Shown here piece after piece: positions 46,281 to 53,257 of a stretch of DNA of 64,000 nt. Position 1 is the stretch's first letter, and each line of letters begins with the position of its first letter. The DNA comes from CAZSBB01 sp964605235 (GTDB lineage: Bacteria; Planctomycetota; Phycisphaerae; Phycisphaerales; Phycisphaeraceae), in the NCBI GenBank assembly GCA_964605235.1, contig CAZSBB010000034.1, forward strand, positions 4,705 through 68,704, written 5' to 3'. The notes beneath the pieces are model-generated. The model did not search any database and was not told the DNA's origin. It saw only the letters and a list, made by a program, of their open reading frames with translations. A program made the position numbers and the translations under genes.

Positions 46281-47243
46281 TCAGTTGTAGAGCGTCCGGC
46301 TGGGCTTGATCAGCACCACGCGGCTCTCATTGGTCAGCCCGACGACGCCGAAGGTCGGCTCGTTGTAGCCGAAAGCCGAACCGGCCGAGACGCGCAGATA
46401 GTTGGTGGCGATCTCACTGCCGTTGCTGGGGAAACGGGTGTTTTCCACGTGCCCGTCAAACCAGAGGCTGTTGAAGCTTTCGATGCCCAGCATGGGGACG
46501 ATGTTCGCCATGCCGCTGCCGTAGCCGGAGGTGCCGATGCCTTTGGCGAGTCCACCGCGGGCTTTGTGGGAGGCGATGTACTGGCCATTGCTGCTGCGGT
46601 AGAAGACCAGGTCCGCCGCCAGGGGGAAGGTTTCGGCGGGGTCCCAGTATTTCCCGCCGGTGTCGTTGGGCAGGCCGGTGATGTTCTTGGACATGCCGTG
46701 CAGGCCGGGGCGCATGTATTCGAAGCGCGTGGTGGAGGTGGCGGCGTAACCGTCGGGATGCAGGTCCACCGCGCGGTCGCCCATCCAGCCGAGGATCTGT
46801 TCATTGGTCGCCTGCCGGTTGTAGCCGAAGCTGCCCAGTGATGTCGCCTGGTTGAGCCAGGGCCCCTGGGGCAACCCGCCGTGGTTGGTGGAATCGAGCG
46901 CCTGGCTGCGCAGGTCCGGGCAGAAGCGGATGGAGTTGGGCCAGACCTGCTGCCAGTAGTCGCTGCCGTTGACGTGGTTGGCGCTCTGCAGGGCGGCGGT
47001 GGCGCGGACGTTGTGGTCATTCACGAAGATGGGCAGATACTCGCGGAAGTCGGTCATGTAGGCGGCGTCGCCGATGCCGATTTGCCGTTGATTGGACATG
47101 CACTGCGTCACGACCGCCGCCCGCCGCGCCTTGGCGAGCGCCGGCAGCAGAATCGCAATGAGCAGTGAAATGATGCTGATCACGACCAGCAGTTCGATGA
47201 GCGTAAACGCCTTGGTCGCACGGACGGGAATGGGATGTGTCAT
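46281..47243 (-). CDS. Type II pseudopilin-like protein
   Basis: A 320-residue protein with a prepilin leader (MTHPIPVRATKA|FTLIELLVVISIISLLIAILLPAL) and a globular C-terminal domain ending with the family motif FNSLWFDGHVENTRFP. The residue before the cleavage site is alanine here, not the usual glycine. It is transcribed 32 bases after regulator B on the same strand, so the two are probably co-transcribed. It is convergent with the propeller gene. Confidence 0.88.
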   Translation of the reverse strand: MTHPIPVRATKAFTLIELLVVISIISLLIAILLPALAKARRAAVVTQCMSNQRQIGIGDAAYMTDFREYLPIFVNDHNVRATAALQSANHVNGSDYWQQVWPNSIRFCPDLRSQALDSTNHGGLPQGPWLNQATSLGSFGYNRQATNEQILGWMGDRAVDLHPDGYAATSTTRFEYMRPGLHGMSKNITGLPNDTGGKYWDPAETFPLAADLVFYRSSNGQYIASHKARGGLAKGIGTSGYGSGMANIVPMLGIESFNSLWFDGHVENTRFPSNGSEIATNYLRVSAGSAFGYNEPTFGVVGLTNESRVVLIKPSRTLYN

Positions 47244-47275
47244 GTCGATCCTCCAGTCAGGAGAGAAGATTGAGA

Positions 47276-48457
47276 TCAGGTGAAGTGATAGCTGGCCTGC
47301 ATGGCCCGGCCGGGCGCGGCGTCGGGCTGGGCGCAGCGGAAAAGCTCCATCCGACGGAGACTGTCGGGGTTCGCCAGTCGCTGTGCCATCACGGCGATGA
47401 CCCTGGCCGCCAGTTGCTCGAGGTCGACGTCAAAGCGAAACACCGGCAGGCTGTAGCTCAGCGGGGCCTGTCGACAGGTGATGACCGCCAGCGCGTAGTG
47501 GCGATCTGCCGACGGCATTCGCGCCGCGAGGAATTCGGCCATTCCGGCGGCGGCGTAGTCGTCGAGCACGACCAGGCCCAGCGGTCCTTTCCCCGGCGGC
47601 AGCGCGCTGAGCTGACGACCGGCGTCGATGCCGCCGGCGATGCCCGGTTCGCAGCGAATCTCCACCCCCGCAGCCCGGGGCAGACCCGCCTGCCTCAGAC
47701 CAGCCGCGAATCCTGTCGCAGCGCGGCAGGCGTTGCTCTGATGCAGCGGCAGCCCCACCAGCACCAGGCGACGACAACCCCGCTCCACCAGAGCCGCCAC
47801 CGCCCGTAAAGCCATGTCGGACTGGTCCACCACCACCCCGCAGGGCGCCGCGTCCCAGAACGACGTGTGACACAACGGCGTCCCGGCATTCTCCGTCTCC
47901 GCCCACTCCCGCTGGTGAGCCATCGTCAGCAGCACCAGACCGTCCACCTCGCGCCGGGCCACATCCTCCGCCACGCCGTCAAACTCGTGAAACCGCGGCA
48001 GGTGATCACGCCGGCTGTCCAGCCAGTAGTACGTCCGGCTCCGCCAGCCCACCTTCGCCATGTGCCCCTGCACGGCATGCAGCAGCAGCGCGAAATAGGA
48101 ATGCTGACCGACCTCCGGCGCCAGCAGCGCCATGATGCCCACGGTCCAGGGAACCCCCTCCGCCAGCCGGTCATGCGCCAGCACCGTGCCCACCCGCGTC
48201 TTGCGCACCACCGCCCCGGCATCCGTCAACGCCCGCAGCGCCGGTGTCAGCACGTGATTGCAGCAACCCAGCTCCACCCGCAGCACATCCTGGGGCGGCA
48301 GTCGATCCCCCGGCTTGAGATGCTGCCGGTGCACATAGCGGATGACATCCTTGCAGGCCCGCAGAGCCCCCGGCGTCAACGCCGCCAGCCGACGCCGCAA
48401 CGGTGTCGACAACCCGGCGCCATCGCCGGCGAAAGTCATGTCAGGGGCCAGTCCCAC
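47276..48457 (-). CDS. GntR/LacI-type transcriptional regulator (regulator B)
   Basis: A 393-residue paralogue of regulator A with the same winged helix (LKPGDRLPPQDVLRVELGCCNHVLTPALRALTDAGAVVRKTRVGTVLAH) and periplasmic-binding-protein-type effector domain. I choose GTG at 48457, which has a perfect GGAGG 8 bases upstream; the open frame begins at a TTG 15 bases earlier and an ATG lies at 48439. A strong promoter is seen at 48487-48515. The C-terminus ends just ahead of the pseudopilin gene. It likely senses a sugar related to, but distinct from, that sensed by regulator A. Confidence 0.85.
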   Translation of the reverse strand: MGLAPDMTFAGDGAGLSTPLRRRLAALTPGALRACKDVIRYVHRQHLKPGDRLPPQDVLRVELGCCNHVLTPALRALTDAGAVVRKTRVGTVLAHDRLAEGVPWTVGIMALLAPEVGQHSYFALLLHAVQGHMAKVGWRSRTYYWLDSRRDHLPRFHEFDGVAEDVARREVDGLVLLTMAHQREWAETENAGTPLCHTSFWDAAPCGVVVDQSDMALRAVAALVERGCRRLVLVGLPLHQSNACRAATGFAAGLRQAGLPRAAGVEIRCEPGIAGGIDAGRQLSALPPGKGPLGLVVLDDYAAAGMAEFLAARMPSADRHYALAVITCRQAPLSYSLPVFRFDVDLEQLAARVIAVMAQRLANPDSLRRMELFRCAQPDAAPGRAMQASYHFT

Positions 48458-48486
48458 CTCTGCAGCCTCCAATTAAACCGTACATG

Positions 48487-48515
48487 AGTATAATCCACCC
48501 GCTCCCGGGAAGCAA
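48487..48515 (-). promoter_or_regulatory. Sigma-70-like promoter of regulator B
   Basis: Read on the minus strand: TTGCTT (48515-48510), 17 bases, TATACT (48492-48487), about 30 bases before the GTG start at 48457. The -10 overlaps GTACATGAGTATAAT (48480-48494, plus strand), a motif resembling half of the palindrome at 30794-30818, so a repressor bound there would block the promoter. Confidence 0.6.
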
Positions 48516-48590
48516 GCGCAGCGCCAGCGCGCGCCTCACCACGCTGGACTGCGCCCGCCCGCAGCCGTGAATTGTCGGTATTCTTTGCTC

Positions 48591-49946
48591 ATGCGAATTG
48601 CGCAGCTGACGGATTTTCATTGGCGCCAGGCGCTGTGGGGTTGCCAGGATCCTTCGCGCGCCTGGGTGGGGGAGTTGCCTGACTTGTTGCCCCGGGCGCT
48701 CAAGGCGCTGTCCGCGCAACAGGTCGATGTGCTGGCGGTCACGGGCGATCTGGTGGATGTGCCGGGGTGGGTCACCCGCCCGACGCCTGGTTTCTGGCAT
48801 GAAGACCCCGGGCCGTGGCTGGCGGCGGCGCGGCAGGACTACCAGGCGATCCGTTCCCTGCTCGACGGCACCGGCTTGCCCTATGTGGTGCTGCCGGGCA
48901 ACCACGACCACGCCGAGCTGCTGGCGGAAGTGTTTGCCGACCAGCCGGAGGTGCGCGACCTGGCCGGCTATCGGCTGGCGCGCTTCACCGACCACGAGCA
49001 CGAGGGCCACATTCCCCGCCGGTTCATTCCGCAGCGGCTGTTGTGGAACGAGCTGGTGGCGGCGACCGCCGGCCTGCCGCAGGTGCATCTGCAGCATTAC
49101 CTGATGCACAATCATCACGACGTGAGCTATCCCCATGCTTACGCCGAGTGCGACTTCCTGCGTGAGAAGCTCGCGGCAGCGCCGCGCGTCCGCCTGTGCC
49201 TCAGCGGCCACTATCACGCCGGAGCGGACCTCACCCGCGAGGGCAATTGCTATTTCGCCGTCACCCCCGCGTTCTGCAAGCCGCCGTTCCGCTGGCGGAT
49301 TTACGACCTGCAGGACGAGGGCCAGACCTGTCAGGTGGAAATGCACGAGTTGGGCGCTGACGCGGGCGCGCGCCGGCCGGTGGTGTTTCTCGACCGCGAC
49401 GGGGTCATCAATGACCGCCCCAGCTTCCACGCCGGCGCGGAAGCCATGCAACTGCTGCCGGGCGCGGCCCAGGCGATACGCCGGCTCAATGACGCGGGCA
49501 AACGCGTGGTGGTGGTGACCAACCAGAGCGCGGTGGGCTATGGCTACTTTCCCGCGCAGGTCATGCAGGCGACCAACGACCGCATGGCGCGGCTGCTGCA
49601 CGCCCAGGCCGGCGCCCGGCTGGACGCCATCTGGTACGCCACCGACGCGGGCGACTGGGCGTGCCTGCCGCAGTACCACACCCTGGCGCGCGCCAAGCCC
49701 AAGCCGACCATGCTGCACGAGATTGCCGATTGTTTTGCAGCCAACCTCGCCGACGCCTGGATGGTGGGGGACAACCTCACCGATGTGCAGGCCGCTGCTG
49801 CCGCCGGGGTGCGGAGCATCCTGGTGCGCACCGGCCATGGCCAGAGGATGGAGGCCGAATGCCGTCGCCAACACCCAACACTGTCGGTAGTTGACGATCT
49901 GCTGGCAGCGTGTGATTGGATATTGAGTTCCGCGGGGGCCGTATAG
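48591..49946 (+). CDS. Metallophosphoesterase fused to a HAD phosphatase (GmhB/HisB-N type)
   Basis: A 451-residue two-domain protein. Residues 1-255 are a calcineurin-like metallophosphoesterase: DFH (8-10), GDLVD (52-56), GNHDH (103-107) and GHYHAG (206-211). Residues about 262-450 are a HAD hydrolase of the D,D-heptose 1,7-bisphosphatase/HisB-N subfamily: FLDRDGVIND (266-275), VVVTNQSAVG and the MVGDNLTDVQAAAAAGV motif. The ATG at 48591 is used; an in-frame GTG at 48567 would add 8 residues. Such a fusion of two unrelated phosphatases should act on successive or alternative sugar phosphates. No partner gene is evident. Confidence 0.85.
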   Translation: MRIAQLTDFHWRQALWGCQDPSRAWVGELPDLLPRALKALSAQQVDVLAVTGDLVDVPGWVTRPTPGFWHEDPGPWLAAARQDYQAIRSLLDGTGLPYVVLPGNHDHAELLAEVFADQPEVRDLAGYRLARFTDHEHEGHIPRRFIPQRLLWNELVAATAGLPQVHLQHYLMHNHHDVSYPHAYAECDFLREKLAAAPRVRLCLSGHYHAGADLTREGNCYFAVTPAFCKPPFRWRIYDLQDEGQTCQVEMHELGADAGARRPVVFLDRDGVINDRPSFHAGAEAMQLLPGAAQAIRRLNDAGKRVVVVTNQSAVGYGYFPAQVMQATNDRMARLLHAQAGARLDAIWYATDAGDWACLPQYHTLARAKPKPTMLHEIADCFAANLADAWMVGDNLTDVQAAAAAGVRSILVRTGHGQRMEAECRRQHPTLSVVDDLLAACDWILSSAGAV

Positions 49947-49949
49947 TGA

Positions 49950-50795
49950 TCACACACGGAGCACCAGTCCGGCCTTGTTGCGTTTACGCTTGATATCAGC
50001 CAAAACATCGGCCGGTTCCGGCGCTTGGCCTTCACGCAGCGCACTTTGAACCTCATCCCATACGGTGAAATGAACGTCGGGGTCACCGATCGTAAACGTT
50101 TCCCCTTGTTTGTTGAAAGGATAAACCAGCCAGGAAATCTCACTGTTTTCGATGGTGGTTTCACGTTTCATGGTCGGCAGCGAATTGAAAAAGTGGCTGT
50201 CAACCGCAATGAAGAAACGTTTTCCCCAGCGCCGGAAAACCGGCACTTTCAGCGCGAGTTGTGGCATCAGCCGTTTCTGCGCGGAGGAGCGCCAATCCGG
50301 TCGTCGCGCGGATTCAGGAGGCAATTGACCGGATCGAACGAACTCTTTGAAAGCGGGTTTGAGGCTATGCCCTGAGAAGTAAACGGCCTGCACTTCCAGA
50401 GCCGCAAAATCGACTGGTTCGCCAGCATCATCAAGCCGAGAAATCAGAAAATCAATTTTACCTACGCGCTTGCTTCGCTTGGTTCCATCTGGCAACCGGT
50501 GCTCAACTCTTAAAATGCTCAATTCGGGGGTAACCAGGATTTGCTGTTGAGGGCCGAATGCCAGACGTCCGACATCGCGAAAGATCTGTTGATTTTGCTG
50601 AAAGCGGATTGGACAAACCGTCGCCAGGCGATCATCCCGTTCAAGTGTGCAAATTCCCAGCGGGTCGGTCGAAGAATTTTTCGTGCATTTGGCATTCCGA
50701 AAAGGACAATGCTGACGCTGTCGATCTCGCCGCGCTGTCACGGTATGATCTGCTACGGAATAACCAAAAATTTCGGCAATGCGGAAAGTGGACAT
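49950..50795 (-). CDS. NotI-family type II restriction endonuclease
   Basis: A 281-residue nuclease. Its opening MSTFRIAEIFGYSV and the cysteine module CPFRNAKCTK...PLGICTL...VCPIRF (Cys30, 37, 49, 61) match the Cys4 iron-binding fold of NotI. The catalytic core is a PD-(D/E)xK variant, Asp115 in KIDFLIS and Glu134-x-Gln136 in AALEVQAVY, as in NotI (D...ExQ). ATG at 50795 is preferred to 50804, whose ribosome site would be only one base away. It is divergent from a DNA methylase and together they form a restriction-modification system. The target sequence is unknown. Confidence 0.88.
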   Translation of the reverse strand: MSTFRIAEIFGYSVADHTVTARRDRQRQHCPFRNAKCTKNSSTDPLGICTLERDDRLATVCPIRFQQNQQIFRDVGRLAFGPQQQILVTPELSILRVEHRLPDGTKRSKRVGKIDFLISRLDDAGEPVDFAALEVQAVYFSGHSLKPAFKEFVRSGQLPPESARRPDWRSSAQKRLMPQLALKVPVFRRWGKRFFIAVDSHFFNSLPTMKRETTIENSEISWLVYPFNKQGETFTIGDPDVHFTVWDEVQSALREGQAPEPADVLADIKRKRNKAGLVLRV

Positions 50796-50802
50796 AGAAC
50801 CC

Positions 50803-51768
50803 ATGCCTCAGCGAGCCAACAAATCCGTAGTCAATGTAGCATCGGTGCCCCAGCGCAGTCCATTCCGTTACCCGGGCGGCAAGACGTGGTTTGTGCCGTA
50901 CCTTCGTTGCTGGATGAAGTCGTTACCGCGCCGCCCGCGCCGTTTCGTGGAACCATTCGCCGGGGGCGGCATCGTGGGCTTGACCGTAGCCGCCGAAGGC
51001 CTCGCGGAGCGCGTGATCTTGGGCGAACTCGATGCGGCGGTGGCGGCGGTATGGCGGGTCATGTTGAGTGACGACGCCGAGTGGCTTTGCGCACGCATTG
51101 CCGATTTCCGCATGAGCCGCGCAAATGTTGAGGCGGAACTATCGAAGCCTCCCGCGGAACTGCGGGAACTGGCATTTCAAACGATCTTGCGCAATCGTAC
51201 GCAACGCGGCGGCATTCTCGCGCCCGGGGCTGCACTGGTTCGTCAAGGCGAACAGGGCAAGGGCGTGGGGTCGCGCTGGTATCCGGACACCTTAATCCGA
51301 CGCATTGGCGACATCCATGCCATGCGCGATCGGCTGGAATTCCACCAATGCGACGCTTTTGAGTTGCTGGCGAAACATCGTCACCAAACCACGTGTGCTT
51401 TTTTCGTCGATCCACCCTATACCGCCGGCGGCAAACGGGCAGGCAGCAGGCTGTACCGTCACAGCCAAATCAGTCATCGTTCACTGTTCGCCATGATGAG
51501 CAAAGTCAGAGGACCAGTGCTGATGACCTATGACGATGCGCCAGAAGTCCGTCAACTGACCGCGCAGTTCGATTTTCAACTTGAAACTGTGCCCATGAAG
51601 AACACCCATCACGCCGTCATGCACGAATTGGCGATATCCAATCTGGGTTCCTGCCTGCGTCAGGCACGCCAAGTAGCCGATTTTCTCAAAACCGAGTTGG
51701 TGGGCATTTCCCGTGGCGGCATTTCGAATGGGGCGACGCTGCCGTTGTTTGCCGCGACGCGACGTTGA
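50803..51768 (+). CDS. D12-class DNA adenine methyltransferase of the R-M system
   Basis: A 321-residue methylase of the Dam/D12 class: FRYPGGKTW (about 21-29, motif X-like), VEPFAGGGIVGL (49-60, motif I, SAM binding) and DPPY (203-206, motif IV). D12-class enzymes usually make N6-methyladenine. It should protect the host against the adjoining NotI-type nuclease. The ATG at 50803 follows GGAAAGTGGA; an earlier ATG at 50779 overlaps the nuclease gene. The two start codons lie only 7 bases apart, so each promoter must sit inside the other's coding sequence. Locally the DNA looks less GC-rich than its surroundings, consistent with horizontal transfer. Confidence 0.88.
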   Translation: MPQRANKSVVNVASVPQRSPFRYPGGKTWFVPYLRCWMKSLPRRPRRFVEPFAGGGIVGLTVAAEGLAERVILGELDAAVAAVWRVMLSDDAEWLCARIADFRMSRANVEAELSKPPAELRELAFQTILRNRTQRGGILAPGAALVRQGEQGKGVGSRWYPDTLIRRIGDIHAMRDRLEFHQCDAFELLAKHRHQTTCAFFVDPPYTAGGKRAGSRLYRHSQISHRSLFAMMSKVRGPVLMTYDDAPEVRQLTAQFDFQLETVPMKNTHHAVMHELAISNLGSCLRQARQVADFLKTELVGISRGGISNGATLPLFAATRR

Positions 51769-51789
51769 CGCCATCCGAAGCACGGCCGC

Positions 51790-52746
51790 TCAACCCTCGG
51801 CGGGATAAGTCGGCGTTTCCCCCGCCAGCACCGCCCATACGTCGCGCACCACCCAGCTCATGTTCTCCAACGCTTCATGCGTCCGTGACGCCAGGTGCGG
51901 CAGCAATTGCACGTTGCTCAACCCCAACAGCGGATAGTCGGCGGGAATCGGCTCCGGCTCGTGCACATCCAGCGCGATCGTGCAGTCCGGGTGCGCCTGC
52001 GCCCACGCCCGTAGCGCCGCATTGTCCACCAGCATCCCCCGCGCGGCATTGATCAGCAGCCGCGGCGGCTTCAGTTGGCTGAGCACCTGCGCATTCACAA
52101 AGCCCCGGTTGCTCGCCCGGCCATCAATATGAATCGTGAAAATGTCGCTCGCCTGCGCCAGCGTCGACAGATCAACCAGTTCCACCGGGTAATCCACCAG
52201 CGCCCGCAATTGCGCGGCCGGCAGCAGGTCGTGGGCGAGCACTTTCATGCCCAGCGCGCTGGCGACCTTGCCCAGTCGTTTGCCGATGCGGCCAAAACCC
52301 AGAATGCCCAGCGTCAAACGCTCCAGTTGCGGCCCGACCGCCTGCTGGCGCAGTTCATGAAACTGCTCGGGCGACGGGGCGCTGCTCAAGCGCGGGCGGG
52401 GACGCAGCACATCGAGCATCAGGGCGATGACGTATTCCACCACCGCCTGCGTGTTGGCGTCCGGAGTGTAGACCACCTCCACGCCGCGCGCCCGGCAGGC
52501 GGGCACATCGATGTTGTCCAATCCCACGCCCGCCCGGCCAACCACTTTCAGCTTGGGCGCCTGCGCCAGCAGGGCGGGGTTCACCTGGGTGTAGGTGCGC
52601 ACCACCAGGCCCTCGGCGTGCGCCAGGGCCCCGGCGAAATCCGCGCTGTCGTGGCGCACCCGGCGGACGTCGGCGCGCTGGCATAGCCACTGGGCGCATG
52701 CATCGTCCAGCGTCTCGGTGATGATGACAAGCGGACGCTTGGCCAT
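51790..52746 (-). CDS. D-isomer-specific 2-hydroxyacid dehydrogenase
   Basis: A 318-residue enzyme with the C-terminal NAD-binding motif GILGFGRIGKRLGKVASALGMKVLAHD, the catalytic arginine in LLINAARGMLVDN, glutamate region around DVHEPEPIPADYPLL and the catalytic histidine in LLPHLASRTHEAL. The ATG at 52746 follows GGAGG at 5 bases. The family includes phosphoglycerate, hydroxypyruvate and glyoxylate reductases; the short length (no ACT regulatory domain) argues against full-length SerA. It lies beside the R-M system without an obvious functional link. Confidence 0.92.
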   Translation of the reverse strand: MAKRPLVIITETLDDACAQWLCQRADVRRVRHDSADFAGALAHAEGLVVRTYTQVNPALLAQAPKLKVVGRAGVGLDNIDVPACRARGVEVVYTPDANTQAVVEYVIALMLDVLRPRPRLSSAPSPEQFHELRQQAVGPQLERLTLGILGFGRIGKRLGKVASALGMKVLAHDLLPAAQLRALVDYPVELVDLSTLAQASDIFTIHIDGRASNRGFVNAQVLSQLKPPRLLINAARGMLVDNAALRAWAQAHPDCTIALDVHEPEPIPADYPLLGLSNVQLLPHLASRTHEALENMSWVVRDVWAVLAGETPTYPAEG

Positions 52747-52845
52747 GGCGACCTCCAACCGCCGGGAACCGCGGCCGCCCGGTCATGTCAACAGACCGGC
52801 CGGAGGTGCGACCCCATCCACGCGGCTAAAGGCGGGCTGACGGGT

Positions 52846-53106
52846 TTACTTCTTGTACCAGTCGGCGTTGATCTGCACGTAGCCGGACCATTCCTCGGGC
52901 AGGTCTTCTTCCGGGAAAATGGCTTTGACCGGGCATTCGTCGACGCACAACCCGCAGTCAATGCAGGTGTCCGGATCAATGTAAAGCTGCTTGGCGCCTT
53001 CGAAATCCGCCTCGTCCTTGGTCGGATGGATGCAGTCGACCGGGCAGACTTCCACGCAGGCGGTGTCTTTGGTTCCGACGCACGGCTCAGCAATGATGTG
53101 GGGCAT
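52846..53106 (-). CDS. 7Fe/8Fe ferredoxin (FdxA-like)
   Basis: An 86-residue electron carrier starting MPHIIAEPCVGTKDTACVEVCPVDCIH and containing a second cluster motif CIDCGLCVDECPV. The first cluster has cysteines spaced CVGTKDTACVEVCP, as in the [3Fe-4S][4Fe-4S] FdxA type, although an extra in-between cysteine could allow 8Fe. The ATG at 53106 follows AAAGGA at 9 bases; the upstream ATG at 53127 is not used. It is a single gene. Confidence 0.93.
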   Translation of the reverse strand: MPHIIAEPCVGTKDTACVEVCPVDCIHPTKDEADFEGAKQLYIDPDTCIDCGLCVDECPVKAIFPEEDLPEEWSGYVQINADWYKK

Positions 53107-53197
53107 GGCAAACAATCCTTTGGACACAGACAGCAGCGGGACTAAACCTTACTGATTGCACAGTATAGCGCAAGGCGCAAAACGGGCAAACGACAAT

Positions 53198-53230
53198 CCC
53201 CCCCGGAGCCCCCCCGGAGCCCCCCCGGAG
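53198..53230. repeat. Three tandem copies of an 11-base unit
   Basis: CCCCCCCGGAG is repeated exactly three times, with a degenerate fourth copy (CCCGCCCCCCGG) following. It lies about 28 bases beyond the stop codon of the beta-helix protein at 53258 and between convergent-free ends. Homopolymer-rich units of this kind often vary in copy number. Confidence 0.85.
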
Positions 53231-53257
53231 CCCGCCCCCCGGAACTCGCAGCGCGGG

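Noticed and set aside
53198..53230. A CRISPR-like array
   Set aside because: The units are 11 bases with no spacers between them; no repeat-spacer structure was seen anywhere in the window.
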